Below are positions 10,734-22,006 of a stretch of DNA of 64,000 bases, one piece after another. Positions within the stretch are counted from its first letter, which is position 1. Each line of letters starts with the position of its first letter. The DNA lies in NCBI GenBank assembly GCA_000611775.1, contig KK106983.1:2600808-2664807 (forward strand), written 5' to 3'. The notes under the pieces are model-generated. The model saw only the letters and a program-made list of their open reading frames with translations. It was not told where the DNA came from and did no database searches. The DNA is from Umbilicaria muhlenbergii (taxonomy: Eukaryota; Ascomycota; Lecanoromycetes; Umbilicariales; Umbilicariaceae). The translations under genes and the position numbers were made by a program.

Positions 10734-10793
10734 NNNNNNNNNNNNNNNNNNNNNNNNNNNNNNNNNNNNNNNNNNNNNNNNNNNNNNNNNNNN
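10734..10793. other. assembly gap (60 N)
   Basis: Sixty undetermined bases. The flanks are G-rich (GGGAGGGGG-type on the left, GGGTGAGTGGG on the right), which may have stopped sequencing. Confidence 0.99.
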
Positions 10794-11230
10794 GGGTGAG
10801 TGGGCTTGGGTATGAATGCGCTCTGGTCGTTTTTAGGGCGGCGAAGGGGTCGAACGGTCTTATGGGGGGGTGTTGTTTGGGGGTGTGTTTAGGCGGAGAG
10901 GAGAGGATAGGGCTTCGTGCGGTGATGGGAAAGGATGTGAATTGGAGGAGGATGTGAAGATGATGGATTTACTTGACTGTGGAAGGAGGGGCTCCTTACT
11001 TGAGACCTGTTTATTAGGTAGTTCAGAAAAGCAGCCTTGTCTCAATTGCACGACGATAGAACAATTCGAAAATACGTCACATGAAATGGATGCCAACATC
11101 TCTTGGCTCAAAGACCGCACCAAGGCATAGCCGGCAACGGTTTCAACCCCGCATACATAATTGTGAATCGCAATACCAGAAATCTACTGCAGTCTCCAGC
11201 GTAAGAGCCGTTACGTTAATACGATCAGCA
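10794..11230. other. no recognisable gene
   Basis: Short open frames exist on both strands, but none has a recognisable domain, start context or splice pattern. Confidence 0.4.
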
Positions 11231-12000
11231 AAAATCCGTTTGAATTGGTCCGCGCACCGGAAAGAATCCTTGCTTCGGCTTCAATACCAACACTGATTAC
11301 GCTGGATACTACCACCAAGCCCGTCATCTCCGTCGTCTCTGGCAGCGTCGAGGTCCCGATCAGCAGTGACTGCCGCATCGCCGGGGGCTACGGTGGAGTG
11401 GCCAATGGTGAAGCTGGTGAGGTTGGCCGTGAAAGTGTGGCCTGCGAGGGTGAAAATGGAGTGGGCCGTGGGCTCGATTGTGAGAGGGGTTGCTGATTTC
11501 CCAATTTGCCCCCCTGATGAGCCGAAGGAGCTGAGAGTCCCGCCGATAGTAACTGGCGCGCCATTAGGGGTTAATGTGAAGCCCTCGACGGCGAAGCCAG
11601 TAGGGTCGGCTATGAACGTATGCCCCGCAACAGCGAGGGTGGGACGAGGCGCTGAGGTAGTAGCGAAAGAGATGGTTGACATCCTAATCTGCATGCCTAG
11701 AGAGTCGAGGGATAAGGTATGATAGTCCCGTCAATAGTAGCTGCCGGACCATCATTTGACAGCGCGTGGAGCCCCCGAGGACTAAGCCTTTTAGGTCTGG
11801 CTTGAACGTCGTGCCTGCTACAGTAAGTACTGGCTGCGAAGTTGTGGAGGCTGTGGAAGGCATGTCGCTCGATGCTTGAGATTGTATAGTTGGGCCAGCC
11901 CTAGGCTCTGCCGAAACGCTACCGCCATTGTTGGCGCATGAGAGTGGACTCGGGAAATATACGGAAGATGATGAGACACCCTGGGTTACTTCTGTGTTAG
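11231..12000 (-). pseudogene. broken repetitive cell-surface protein (V-A-G-x-T-F repeats)
   Basis: The minus strand encodes three related repeats of about 40 residues, each opening like TVAGTTF, LAVAGHTF or TLAGHTF and continuing through a Gly/Thr-rich G-x-T-L-x-x-G-x-P-V-T-I segment. Such repeats occur in large secreted or wall-anchored proteins of filamentous ascomycetes. The frame changes at least twice between 11700 and 11790 and again near 11360. After it a hydrophobic GLVVVSSVISVG segment can be read. It is therefore a degraded copy or fragment. Confidence 0.5.
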
Positions 12001-13252
12001 GATCCGCATGTTGGTTGATTGAGAGCGAGTGTCGGCCATTCTTGTATTGCTCTTTGTCATAAATGCTTTACCTTTGAAACTCGGAGCATTTGAACCTCAG
12101 ACTTAAGCTACAACGGGACAGTCTTGTCGGTGCAAGATTGAGCCAATGAAGCAAGCTGTTTCACATCCAAGTGAAGCACAGGATTGTATAGTGTGTATAA
12201 CGAGAGGGCCAGTCATCGTCCAAGAAGGGCTTGAGCTCTGAACTCTGTGACCGGTTTAGTAGATGTAGTCACATTGACTCGGAGCCTGACGCCCCCAGGG
12301 CTGGACGAGGCAACAGAGCCAATATTAATGGCTTGGCTGGACCAGCGTCACAGACGGGCTGGACCAGCGTCACAGACACCCCGGAGCGATTGGACTTCTG
12401 ACACCGCAACAAGGCTGCAAGGGTCGACGGTGCGAGGGTCCTGACTCGACAGCCTGAGCAGGCTGCCCACTGTGGCCCGGCCGGGTGCAGCTGCTGGGCG
12501 TGGAATCTACTGGGGTTGCCACCGTCGGTCGCCAATCGGTCGCCAGTCGCGTGCGTGGAAAAGCTTGGTGGGACGAAAATGGGCAGTGGGCCGCAGCGCT
12601 GTAGCCTCTTAGCCTTCTCTCCCCGACGCCGCCGAGCAAGGGACGACGGGCACGACGGGCACCACTGGCACCAACTGGCACCAACTGGCACCAACTGGCC
12701 GCGCTGCCATTTCCACCGCTGTGGTTCTTTCCTCTTATCGATAAGCGGCAAAGGACTGACGACTTTCCAGCCTTTCAAATCCTTCCGACCTTTCGAAGCT
12801 TTCCTTGCCATTTCGCTTTCCCGCGCCCCAAGCCTTTGCCTCTGCACTCTGGCCCTTTGGCCTCTGCGCTCCAGTACCAGCCGACCAGCGCTGGCCTCCA
12901 GCGCCTTTGCTCTGCAGCCCAAATTCGATTCACCCGGAAAGCCCGCACCCGCACCCACGCCCACGCGGACGCCTTTCCTCTTCCTCCACCGTTGCTATAG
13001 TATGGCGCATTCCCTACGACTCAAGACCATCCACCATACGCCCACCTAAGCTGAAAAGTAACGCCATTACTGTACAGTGTGGTAGCGGAGGTCACGGCGG
13101 AAAGTTAGAAGCCCAGCCAGCGTGACGTTTTTAGATCATCTTCTCAAAAGCGCGTCTGGGCTTTCTCCGAAGCGGTGGCGAGCTCGTGAGCGGTCCGTGT
13201 GTGTGATCGGGGTCAGGGCAATACACCTTAGTGGAAGATTTGATAGCGGCAC
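12001..13252. other. intergenic, GC-rich with short tandem repeats
   Basis: No gene recognised. It contains two copies of GCTGGACCAGCGTCACAGAC at about 12338-12376 and a GGCACCAACT run at 12660-12700. A pyrimidine-rich stretch follows at 12760-12960 and may belong to the RSR1 promoter or leader. Confidence 0.5.
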
Positions 13253-13319
13253 AATGTCGCAAAGGTCTGAGTCGACTGCCGTCCCATGGCGCTAGTGTGT
13301 GGCTTACTCCTGGCCTCAG

Positions 13320-14273
13320 AAGGGAATATAACATAGTTGTACTCGGTGCTGGTGAGCGCCAGATCCTCCAATAGCACCGGCGCCTTCACTGACATCCGTC
13401 TTCGCAGGTGGCGTGGGCAAAAGCTGTCTTACGGGTGCGTCCCCCATACGGTGCCAGACTACCGCCGCGGCCAAACCCGGATGCTCACACTTCAACCGTA
13501 GCGCAATTTGTACAGAACGTTTGGATAGAGAGCTACGACCCGACCATAGAGGATTCTTACAGGAAGCAGATCGAAGTTGATGTGAGTTGCTGAGATCATA
13601 CAGGGCCTTGTTCACCCAAGATGTTGACATTTACAGGGGCGTCAATGTATATTAGAAATGTATCACCACCAGAGACGGAGCCTTGGAAGAAGATGTGTTG
13701 ACCGAGCAACAGATTAGATACCGCAGGCACGGAGCAATTTAGTGAGTCGGCGTCGCGGTTCCGTGCATGCTCTCGAAACTAATGTGTCTCAGCCGCAATG
13801 AGGTAACACGTTCTTTTCGGGCGAACCGCACCGGCCACTAATACGCTTTGTCTAGGGAGCTGTACATGAAGTCAGGCCAAGGATTTCTCCTGGTATTTTC
13901 AATTACAAGTCTGAGCAGTCTCAATGAGCTGTATGAGCTGCGCGACCAGATTGTTCGCATCAAAGACGACGAGAGGGTTCCCATTGTGATCGTGGGCAAC
14001 AAGGCGGATATGGAAGAAGACAGAGCCGTATCCCGAGCTCGAGCCTTCGCCATCTCACAAAGCTGGGGTAACGCGCCATATTACGAGACTTCGGCCCGGC
14101 GAAGAGCCAACGTCGATGAAGTTTTCGTGGATCTCTGCAGGCAGATCATCCGAAAAGATAGCGCAACGGCGCAGGTAAGGGAGATGGAGAGCGGGCATCG
14201 GCGGAGGGAGAGACCAAATCGTCATGCACGGCGACGGAGGCGGGTTGAGCGGCAGAGGTGCACGATCCTGTAG
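13320..14273 (+). CDS. RSR1: Rsr1/Bud1 (Rap1/KREV-like) small GTPase, first exon unresolved
   Basis: Ras-superfamily GTPase that in fungi marks polarity sites at the plasma membrane. Exons read by eye are 13320-13351, 13408-13434, 13502-13581, 13637-13659, 13713-13741, 13793-13802 and 13856-14273. They encode G1 GAGGVGKS, effector loop [12 protein letters not shown]3 DTAGTEQF, G4 VGNKADM and G5 ETSARR, then an Arg-rich tail and a CAAX box CTIL, whose final Leu suggests geranylgeranylation. The sixth exon is only 10 nt, yet its frame is exact (T-A-M-R). The start is unclear: the sequence before REYNIVVLG needs an upstream exon of a phase I could not find. ATG-TCG-CAA-AAG at 13253 has a GT donor but is out of phase. 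Confidence 0.85.
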
Positions 14274-14546
14274 CTCGCACTTGGCGGAATGCTTTACAAG
14301 CTCCACCAACGAGCGGTGAGTCCCAGCCGCCATTACCTACCGCACTCAAAGATGAGAGACCAAGAATAGAGTCGAGGGGAACAAGTATGTAATCTCAAAC
14401 CGCACAGTCTTGGATGCTGTGCGACAGAATACAGAGATGCTGGCTCAGTCCAACAAGTCAAAGCGCCAACTCCAGCTTGCAGCGAGTAAAATGCGGCATG
14501 GCATGATCGGCAGCTGCAGTATCTATCTACTTACTGCTCTTCTCCG

Positions 14547-16579
14547 TCACATCCTGAAGATGCCGAACTTCGTGGAATTGGCCCCGGAAGCCCCATTCGA
14601 CACAGCGCTGAGCCCGAGTCCAAGGACCCTTCTCGTGTGAGCAGGTGGGATAACTCCATCGTCCCATAAACGTGCTGACGAGAAAATCGCATCACTCTCT
14701 CGTTCGATACGAGCTTTGAGCTCCGGATCCACTGTCTTCCCAACTGTCTCCATGACCGACCTCAGTTGCTCAGATCCCATGACGCCAATCTTTGCGTTCG
14801 GCCACATCCACAAGAAGCGCGGAGAATACGCCCGGCCACTGTCACCAAGTCAGCAGATGCTTTGACGGACCCTCCAGCGCCCTCTAACGTACCACATGCC
14901 ATAATTGCCTGCCCCGGCGCTTGCACCAAACACGACTGTAAATTTTGGTACTTCTGCGCAGGCAACCGCGGTGACTAGCTTCGCGCCGTTTTTGGCGATG
15001 CCTCCTTTCTCCGCATCTGCACCTACCATGAAGCCACTAATGTTTTGCAGGAAGATCAGCGGGAGAGCCCGTTGCGCGCAGAGCTGAATGAAGTGGGCGC
15101 CTTTCAGAGACGACTCGGAGAATAGAATGCCATTGTTGGCGACGATGCCGACTTGCTGTCCGTATATCCGCGCGAAACCTGTTCACATCTGTATCATGTC
15201 TGCATCATGGGACGGCAATTCCTTACCTGTGACCAAGGTTGTTCCATAGTCTCTCTTGAACTCCGCAAATTCACTGCCATCCACGATCCTCGCTATGATC
15301 TCGTGCGCTTCGATCGGTTTTCGAAGGTTCGTGCCCGCGATTCCAGCTAGCTCCTCGGCGTCATATAGAGGTTCTTGCACCTGCACAGTTCTCTGTTTCT
15401 GTTCTGGCCAATTAAGGTTGCTAACGGATCTCCGTGCCAGTACCAAAGCATGCGCATCGTCAACTGCAAGATAGTCCGTTACACCAGAGACGGAAGTGTG
15501 CAGCCTTCCTCCACCGAGCTCCTCGGCAGTGATGACCTCGCCGGTGGCGGCCTTGACAAGCGGCGGACCGGCTAAGAAGATTGTACCCTGGTTCTCGACA
15601 ATGATGGATTCGTCGGACATAGCTGGGACGTAAGCTCCGCCGGCGGTGCATGGACCCATCACTACGGATATCTGAGGGATACCCAACGAGCTCACTGGCA
15701 CGGTCAGCGGCGCACAGCTGTCGCGTAAGGAGCAATGTACTTCGAGCTTGGTTGTAAAATATACGTCCAAAGTGGTCCCGATCCGGGAAGACGTCCGCCT
15801 GATGGGGTAAATTGGCTCCGCCAGAGTCGACAAGGTAGATACATGGTAGCCCTTTAACGGAGGATTAGCCAACTGAATATGCAAACGTCGTGCAGCAAAT
15901 AGGCCTACGGTTTTCCTGCGCCACGGTTTGCGCTCGTAAATGCTTCTTGACAGTGATAGGGTAATAAGTGCCGCCTTTCACTCTGCACAGTTCTATGAGC
16001 CATAGTCCATTCTTTGAGGGGTTGAGTGAAGTAGTGATGGAACATACGTGCTGTCGTTAGCTACTATCATACATGACACGCCCTGAACCACTCCTATCCC
16101 GGTGATAATGCCCCCTGCAGGAACATCTTCGTTTGGGTATAACTCATGCCCTGCGAGTGGGGACAGTTCGAGGAAAGAGGTTCCTGGATCTACGAGTGCA
16201 GTGATACGGCTAGAGAGCACTCAGCGCCACACCAGAACATGTGTAGAATAGAGCCAAAGGCGTACTCCCGCGGGAGCATCTTGCCCCGGCCTATATGCTT
16301 TTGCCTTGCCTTCTCCGGTCCGCCTCTTTCGACCCTGGCGTGCAGCTCGTTCATCTTCGCCATGACTTGGTCCATCTGCCTTGCATTCTCCTTGTAATCT
16401 GTTGCCAAAGTGTCTACGTTGGTAGGAAGTATTGATACTGCTGACGCGTGGTGCGCATGCGCATGCGTAGCAATTGAACGTTCACATCGTTGCTGTTGCT
16501 CGAGAAGGCGGAGCGCCGTACGGCGCGCTCTAGGCAGAAAGCCGACGGCTAAGCACGCAAGACGCCCTTTTGGTGGCAT
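14547..16579 (-). CDS. MCC2: methylcrotonoyl-CoA carboxylase beta subunit, mitochondrial
   Basis: Carboxyltransferase subunit of 3-methylcrotonyl-CoA carboxylase, a step of leucine catabolism in the mitochondrial matrix; it moves CO2 from biotin on the alpha subunit to 3-methylcrotonyl-CoA. Seven exons on the minus strand: 16579-16266, 16209-16048, 15982-15909, 15851-15741, 15694-15227, 15178-14893 and 14838-14547, 568 codons in all, the normal length. The start [20 protein letters not shown] is basic and fits a mitochondrial presequence. Conserved blocks are [49 protein letters not shown] and [15 protein letters not shown]. It ends FGIFRM. It faces ISY1 across a 266-bp shared promoter region. 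Confidence 0.95.
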
Positions 16580-16845
16580 AATCGCAGCGAAATCATCGGG
16601 CGGCTATAGCAGCGTCTTCCAAGGCGCAAGCATACAGTGTTCATAGAGACGAAGGCATGTCTACAGCAGAGGTCTGAGGAGTCCAAGGGGTCAAACGCGG
16701 GGAGAGCCGACGTGAACCGAGATCGCGAGGTCATTCTCAGCGCAAACCTTGAAGACCACTGCAAGGTCTCCCAGTATTGCATTGTTGATTCCGAGCCCAC
16801 CCTTCCTGCGCCTGCGCAATCTTCCCATTGTATCTATCGCCCATT
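16580..16845. promoter_or_regulatory. divergent promoter of MCC2 and ISY1
   Basis: 266 bp between two divergent start codons, so both genes must share this control region. Confidence 0.5.
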
Positions 16846-17691
16846 ATGGTACGTGTACTGGTATTCTGCTAGATTGACGCAGCAATCTAATCTAATTCGC
16901 AGGCGCGCAACTCCGAAAAAGCCCAGTCTATGCTCTTCCGTTTCCGCGCGCAACAAGCGGCAGACCTTGGTATAATCGATGCGGGTCGTACACGACGACC
17001 TAAAGTCATTACCGAAGTCAATTCGATTCCCATCTGTGAGAAATGGCGGGGGCAGGTGCTCAAAGAGGTCTCTCGCAAGGTCTCGAAGATCCAGGATACC
17101 AGTTTGAGTGATTATCAGATCAGGGACCTGAACGATGAGATCAACAGGGCTATGCGGGAGAAGCACATGTGGGAGGTACAGATACGGAATTTAGGAGGGC
17201 CGAATTACATGAGAGGTGGAGGCAGGGTTTATGATGAGGAAGGGAAGGAGATACCGGGGGCCGGGAAAGGATACAGGTAGACGATGCTACGGAGCTCCAT
17301 GGGCGAAGGGTAACAATACTGACGGATTCTTAGATATTTCGGGCGAGCACGAGAGCTACCAGGGGTGAAAGAAATGTTCGAGTCCGCCAAACCGAAAGCT
17401 CCAGATAAGCCTCTCGAAGGGCGAGCCGACCTGCGGAAACAGGTCGATGCCTCCTACTATGGTTACAATCTCGACGAAGAAGATGGTACGCTACTGGCTT
17501 ACGAGGCGGCGAAAGAGAAAGAGGCATTCGAGAACCTGCGGAGGAGCGGGGATGGAAAGACAGATCCCAACTGGGAGCCTCTACCTGGAGACGCTGGCGA
17601 TGGCAATGGCTGGCGGTTACCAACGAGCGATGAGGTTCAGGAAGAACTTGTCGATAGACGGCGGCGACGGCTGTTGGACAAGTTGGGTTGA
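16846..17691 (+). CDS. ISY1: pre-mRNA splicing factor ISY1
   Basis: NineTeen-complex-associated factor of the catalytic spliceosome in the nucleus. Exon 1 is only the ATG at 16846-16848, followed by a 54-bp intron. Exon 2 is 16903-17276 and exon 3 17334-17691, giving 244 residues. The N-terminus ARNSEKAQSMLFRFR, the KVSKIQDTSL and RDLNDEINRAMREK blocks, LGGPNY and RYFGRARELPGVKEMFE are typical of ISY1. The alternative of starting at the internal Met near 16930 would lose the conserved N-terminus, so the 3-nt exon is preferred. Confidence 0.93.
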
Positions 17692-17831
17692 TGGCTTAGG
17701 AGGACTAGGCGGGTTGTCCCTTCGGATTCTTTGCATAGCGGTGGCGTCAAGGTTTCAAATCGGTCCTGTACGGACGTTTTGTTGGTAGGCTTTGGACAGG
17801 CAGTATAACTCTCTGAACATCAAAGACTTCG

Positions 17832-18940
17832 TCAGCCACTATCTAGATGCTTCTGCTTTGTTCTCTGTCGTCGAACGTTTCTCTGTTCTCGTCGTGCCTG
17901 GTTCATACTCCCACCCATGCTTTCGCTGTCCCTCAGCTCTCTGTCAATAGCGTCTTCGGTAACTTCGTCCAGCACGAACCGCCCGAGATGACCTCCCCTC
18001 CATCTTTGGATGATCCACAGCGCAGCGGCCTCGAAATCCGGGTGGCCGCCTTTTTGCAGCCTGCCAGTCGTACGTGCAACGGCGTCTAGAAAATGCATGA
18101 CATCATTTGTCGGTTGAGTGTAGACTTCGTACACACGTGGCCCGTACAAGTTGAGATGATAGAGCAGGTAATCCGCCAAAGTTGTAGGAGCAATGATGGC
18201 GTCCTTCACGCTACCGCAAAGTGCAAGCTTGAGCATGGACTCCGAGTTCGGCACATAAGGCACGAAAACCCCCGGGGTATCGACGAGGTATACTCCCTCA
18301 CCGCCTTCAGGGCCTTCAATGATCTTGACCGTCGTCGCGATCTTCCTCGTGACACCAGGTTGCGCGCCAGTAAAGGCGGCTTTGCCCTTGCGCATCCCAA
18401 GCTTCCGGAGTGCATTCAGGAGAGATGATTTGCCGACGTTTGGCATGCCCACGACCATCATCCTGGAGCCAGTCAAAGAATCAATTGCTGCGGCATGTCC
18501 TTGAGCAAATTCCAACACCCTCCGTACGGAGGTCTTGTCTCTGTGATCAGAAAAGAGGACGGAGGATGGATGTTGCCACATTCGAATTATATTTTCTCTC
18601 TACATATGTACAAGATTGCATCAGCCTCTGCTCCATCATCATGTCTCTCCGACTACGCAGGCTGCATGCTACGCACAATGTTATCCTGCATCTTTCCTTC
18701 ACTACCGAGGTCATGTTTTGTGTAAACAATCAATCTTTCCCTCCCAGCCAAGGTCTCTTCGAACAGGGGGTTGCGTGACGTCAAAGGTACACGGTAATCT
18801 CGACACTCGATGATGAGATCTATCTGTGACAGCATGGTTTTCATCTTGGACAGTCCAGCCTGGTGATGTCCCAGAAAATAGGAACGGGGCAGAGAGTCTA
18901 GGACAGGGAAGACCCTCCGAGGCGCGAACCCAGAAGCCAT
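17832..18940 (-). CDS. MTG1: mitochondrial ribosome-assembly GTPase MTG1 (YlqF/RbgA family)
   Basis: Circularly permuted GTPase needed for mitochondrial large-subunit assembly. Two exons, 18940-18677 and 18599-17832, separated by a 77-bp intron, give 343 residues. The order of motifs is the permuted one: TKHD (G4) comes before the P-loop GMPNVGKSS, then DTPGVF (G3). MASGFAPRRVFPVLDSLPRSYF is a plausible presequence plus the conserved HHQAGLSKMK start. The splice is phase 0 and joins MQDNI to RENIIRMW; the local sequence there is not strongly conserved, so the exact border is the weakest point. It is convergent with ISY1. Confidence 0.88.
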
Positions 18941-19350
18941 TGCCTAGGCCAGCGGCGTCATCGGGAGTCGTCCATTATCGTGGATAAGGTGTTGCAGCCT
19001 TTCAAAGGATGACCGTGCGAGAAGGGCCTGTTCTACTGTCGACGTGTTGGACGTGTCGGTGAGATGATGATACCGCATGAGGATTCATACGGGAGCTTGA
19101 GCTTGGACTAGGCGATGATTACATAAGGCAAGGTTCCCTGGTTCCGACGTCAATCAGGTAATACCTTATGCCACGGATGCCAGGCGAGCCTTGGGCAGAG
19201 AGACGCTAGCTACCATGGTAGGCATCGAGTCCGAGATGTCTTGCTTCATCTTGTTCCCTTCCAGTGCGACTCGATCTTGACGAAACGAACCTGGCTTGAC
19301 ACCTCCGATGAGTGCAGCATTGAGGGGATCGCATCAAGTACATAGCAGGA
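18941..19350. promoter_or_regulatory. shared promoter region of MTG1 and BOR1
   Basis: About 410 bp between two divergent start codons. No gene is visible. No individual site is assigned. Confidence 0.4.
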
Positions 19351-21946
19351 ATGGCTAAGACGACCTCTAGCCTCATGTCCGCTTTCCTTCCTCCGTCCAT
19401 CCGTCGCGGCACTCTGAGACATAGGACACACACTTCTCAACAACGCGGAGGTACCGCGCCCACGCCGGAGGATCGCAGCCCCGGGGAAGCAGACCATTCG
19501 TCCATCACGCCGTCCAAGCACACGCCACGACCTCTGGCCATCCTACGTGGCACTGTTGCGTCCGGGGGCCCTCTCCGGCCCTTTCGTTTGTTGAGACAAG
19601 ACCTGCAGAACTTACGGAAACGCTATCTCTCCGACTGGAAAATCTTCAATCAGCTCATCTTTGCCAGTGCCGTCTATGTTTTCTTCACCAATCTTCTTCC
19701 AGGAATCACCTTTGCGAGTGATCTGTATGTGCTTACCGGCCAGAATTGGGGGACCATCGAGGTCGTGCTTAGTACCGGACTGTGTTCTTTAATCTTCTCA
19801 CTGTAGGTAATTCTGTAATCGCCTTTGGTATTTACGTATGTCGTATTTGGGCCATGACACAGCTTTGTACTGCGCTTGATTGGTTTTGCCTCATTCACTT
19901 TGATTTATTGGCTCTGTATTGTTATACTTCTACACCGGAGGGCGGTATGAGCAGGAGACTATTGATCCCCACAGAACGAGAACGCATCTGCATTGCGTCT
20001 GTAGACTCAGGATAAGAAGATGCAGCATCCTCTCAATTCCAACGGCCATGGCTAAGAAGGCTTCCAACACTGGCTACTTCACTTGTTACGGCAAGGGTAT
20101 AGAAGGAACTTAGGTATAGCAGAGTTACCACTTCAAAGTTGAACAACAAAGTGTCTGGGAGACCTCTGTGTGCGAAATGCTTGAAGCCACACCCGTTTCT
20201 TACCATTTTGGACGAAGTCCTCTGAGTACTGTTCTATCCTTCCCTGTCTACCAGATAATCGAATGCGAAGAACCCATCAAAAACCTTTGCGCATTAGTTC
20301 AATATGTACCTGCTATCTTAAGTCTGACTAGAGCAAGTCTGCACACTCGGTGTAACGTTTAGGCTTACGATCTACTGCACATTAGGGCTGCGATACAACC
20401 GCTCACCATCCTTGGAGTCACTGGCCCGTTCTCAGTCTTGGGTAAATCGGGGCACCCACCAAAACACCCACCATGCTAACAGGTCTGTGCAGCCGAGAAT
20501 ATATACTCATTATGTGTGCAATCTTTCAACGTAGGCGCAAACATCCAATGTCTGCGACAGGATATTGACAAGTATATGTAGATTCCGTTTCTTCCATTCA
20601 TGGCGTGGTCCCTAATACACGCTGGTTGGATGCACTATGTCCTCGCCATTTTCAATGCCCACGATTGGACCATGCGTTATGTTACCACCTTCACTACCGA
20701 AGTGTTCTCCCTCCTCAACTCCATCATCTATTTCCACAAAGCAATACAAGAACTCCAACGAGCACATGATGGCCTTTCGTTCGCGGCATTTCTATACGCT
20801 ATCATCGGCGCGGTGGGAACCATGCTCCTGGCCATTTTCCTCTCAACCGCTGAGAGCTGGAAGCCGCTTTTCCATCGTTATATTCGCATGGGCCTGACAG
20901 AGTACGCCGCTGCAATCAGCATCATCGTCTTCATCGGATTGCCTCATATTGGTGAACTGAGATCTTTGGACAAGTTGACGTTACAAGTCAGCACGTCGTT
21001 CCGGCCAAGCAGTCCTGATCGATCTGTCTTCTTTGTGCAATTCTGGCATTTGGACGTTACGTGGATCTTCGCTGCCATCATCCCCGGCTTCATCATCACT
21101 GTGCTTTTCTTTTTTGATCACGAAGTCAGCAGCATAATCTGTACTATAGATCGTTATGGCACAAAGAAACCTGGAGGCTTTGCGTGGGATATCGTGCTAC
21201 TTGGTACAACAACAGCGATTTGTGGCATGCTGGGAATTCCACCAGCAAACGGACTACTTCCGCAGGCACCCTTGCATTCCGAGAGCTTAATGCACCTGGA
21301 GAAGCAGGAAGTGCGAAGCATAGTCGACGGGGAAGAGAAGATCGAAGTGAAAGAAGTGAGGCGTGTGTACGAGCAACGATGGAGTGCTTTCTTGCATGCT
21401 GGGGCCATCCTGGTTTTTGTCAGCCCTCCATTGCAACACGTACTTGGCTTGACCCCCACAAGTGTGCTGGCTGGTCTGTTCTTATTCATGGGCGAACAGA
21501 GTCTATCTGTGAAGTAAGACACCACCTGGACTGATTAGGCAGTCGTATGCTGACCCTGTTCGAGTCCAATCCTGTACCGGTTTTTCTACCTTCTCACCCC
21601 GCCATCGGAGCTACCAGCATTGCCAAATACAGTCAAAAGCTATTGGACTGTACACTTATATACTGTGGTACAGATCGTTGTTACCATCGTCGTCTTCATA
21701 GTGACCTTGACCAAGGGGGCGCCGGCTTTTCCACTTCTAATCGTCGCTCTGGTACCCGTCAGGCTTCTTTTGATGAACAAGATCTGGCCGAGAGAAACGC
21801 TGAGATTCGTAGATGCTTGGGCATGCAGAGAAGGCACGCCAGAGGACGATGAAGATGCAAGAATCACATCTACTGAAAACGGATTTGGTGTGGCTCAAGG
21901 CTTAGAACAAGGAGAGGCTCATATGCTTGAGGAGCTGGCAGCATAG
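19351..21946 (+). CDS. BOR1: Bor1-type borate/anion transporter (SLC4 family)
   Basis: Plasma-membrane SLC4-like transporter; fungal members export borate. Exons 19351-19802, 20386-20441, 20493-20530, 20582-21513 and 21565-21946 add to 619 residues, a normal length. Conserved blocks are FASDLYVLTGQNWGTIEVV, QPLTILGVTGPFSVLAENIY, SFNIPFLPFMAWSLIH, GLPHIGEL and LTPTSVLAGLFLFMG. The sequence then continues through NPILYRFFYLLTPPSELP and ETLRFVDAWACREGTPEDDED. Around ten hydrophobic segments are evident. The first intron is 583 bp, about ten times longer than the others. The last splice (51 bp, with TGCTGAC branch-like site) is supported because it restores the conserved NPILYR block. Confidence 0.92.
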
Positions 21947-22006
21947 ACCACTGACCGGTCTCGACATGTCCTTGTGCCTTGATTTGTAGTCTTACTACCT
22001 TCGCTC

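Noticed and set aside
12269-12964. 231-codon minus-strand frame
   Set aside because: GC-rich intergenic DNA gives long chance frames; composition is Arg/Pro/Ser-like on both strands, with no domain or splice signals.
15460-15735. Overlapping frames inside MCC2
   Set aside because: Shadows of the carboxylase exons; the conserved protein is in the other frame.
21514-21570. A possible 29-bp intron near the end of BOR1
   Set aside because: A 51-bp intron using the acceptor at 21564 with a TGCTGAC branch-like site restores the conserved NPILYRFFYLL block, so the very short intron is unnecessary.
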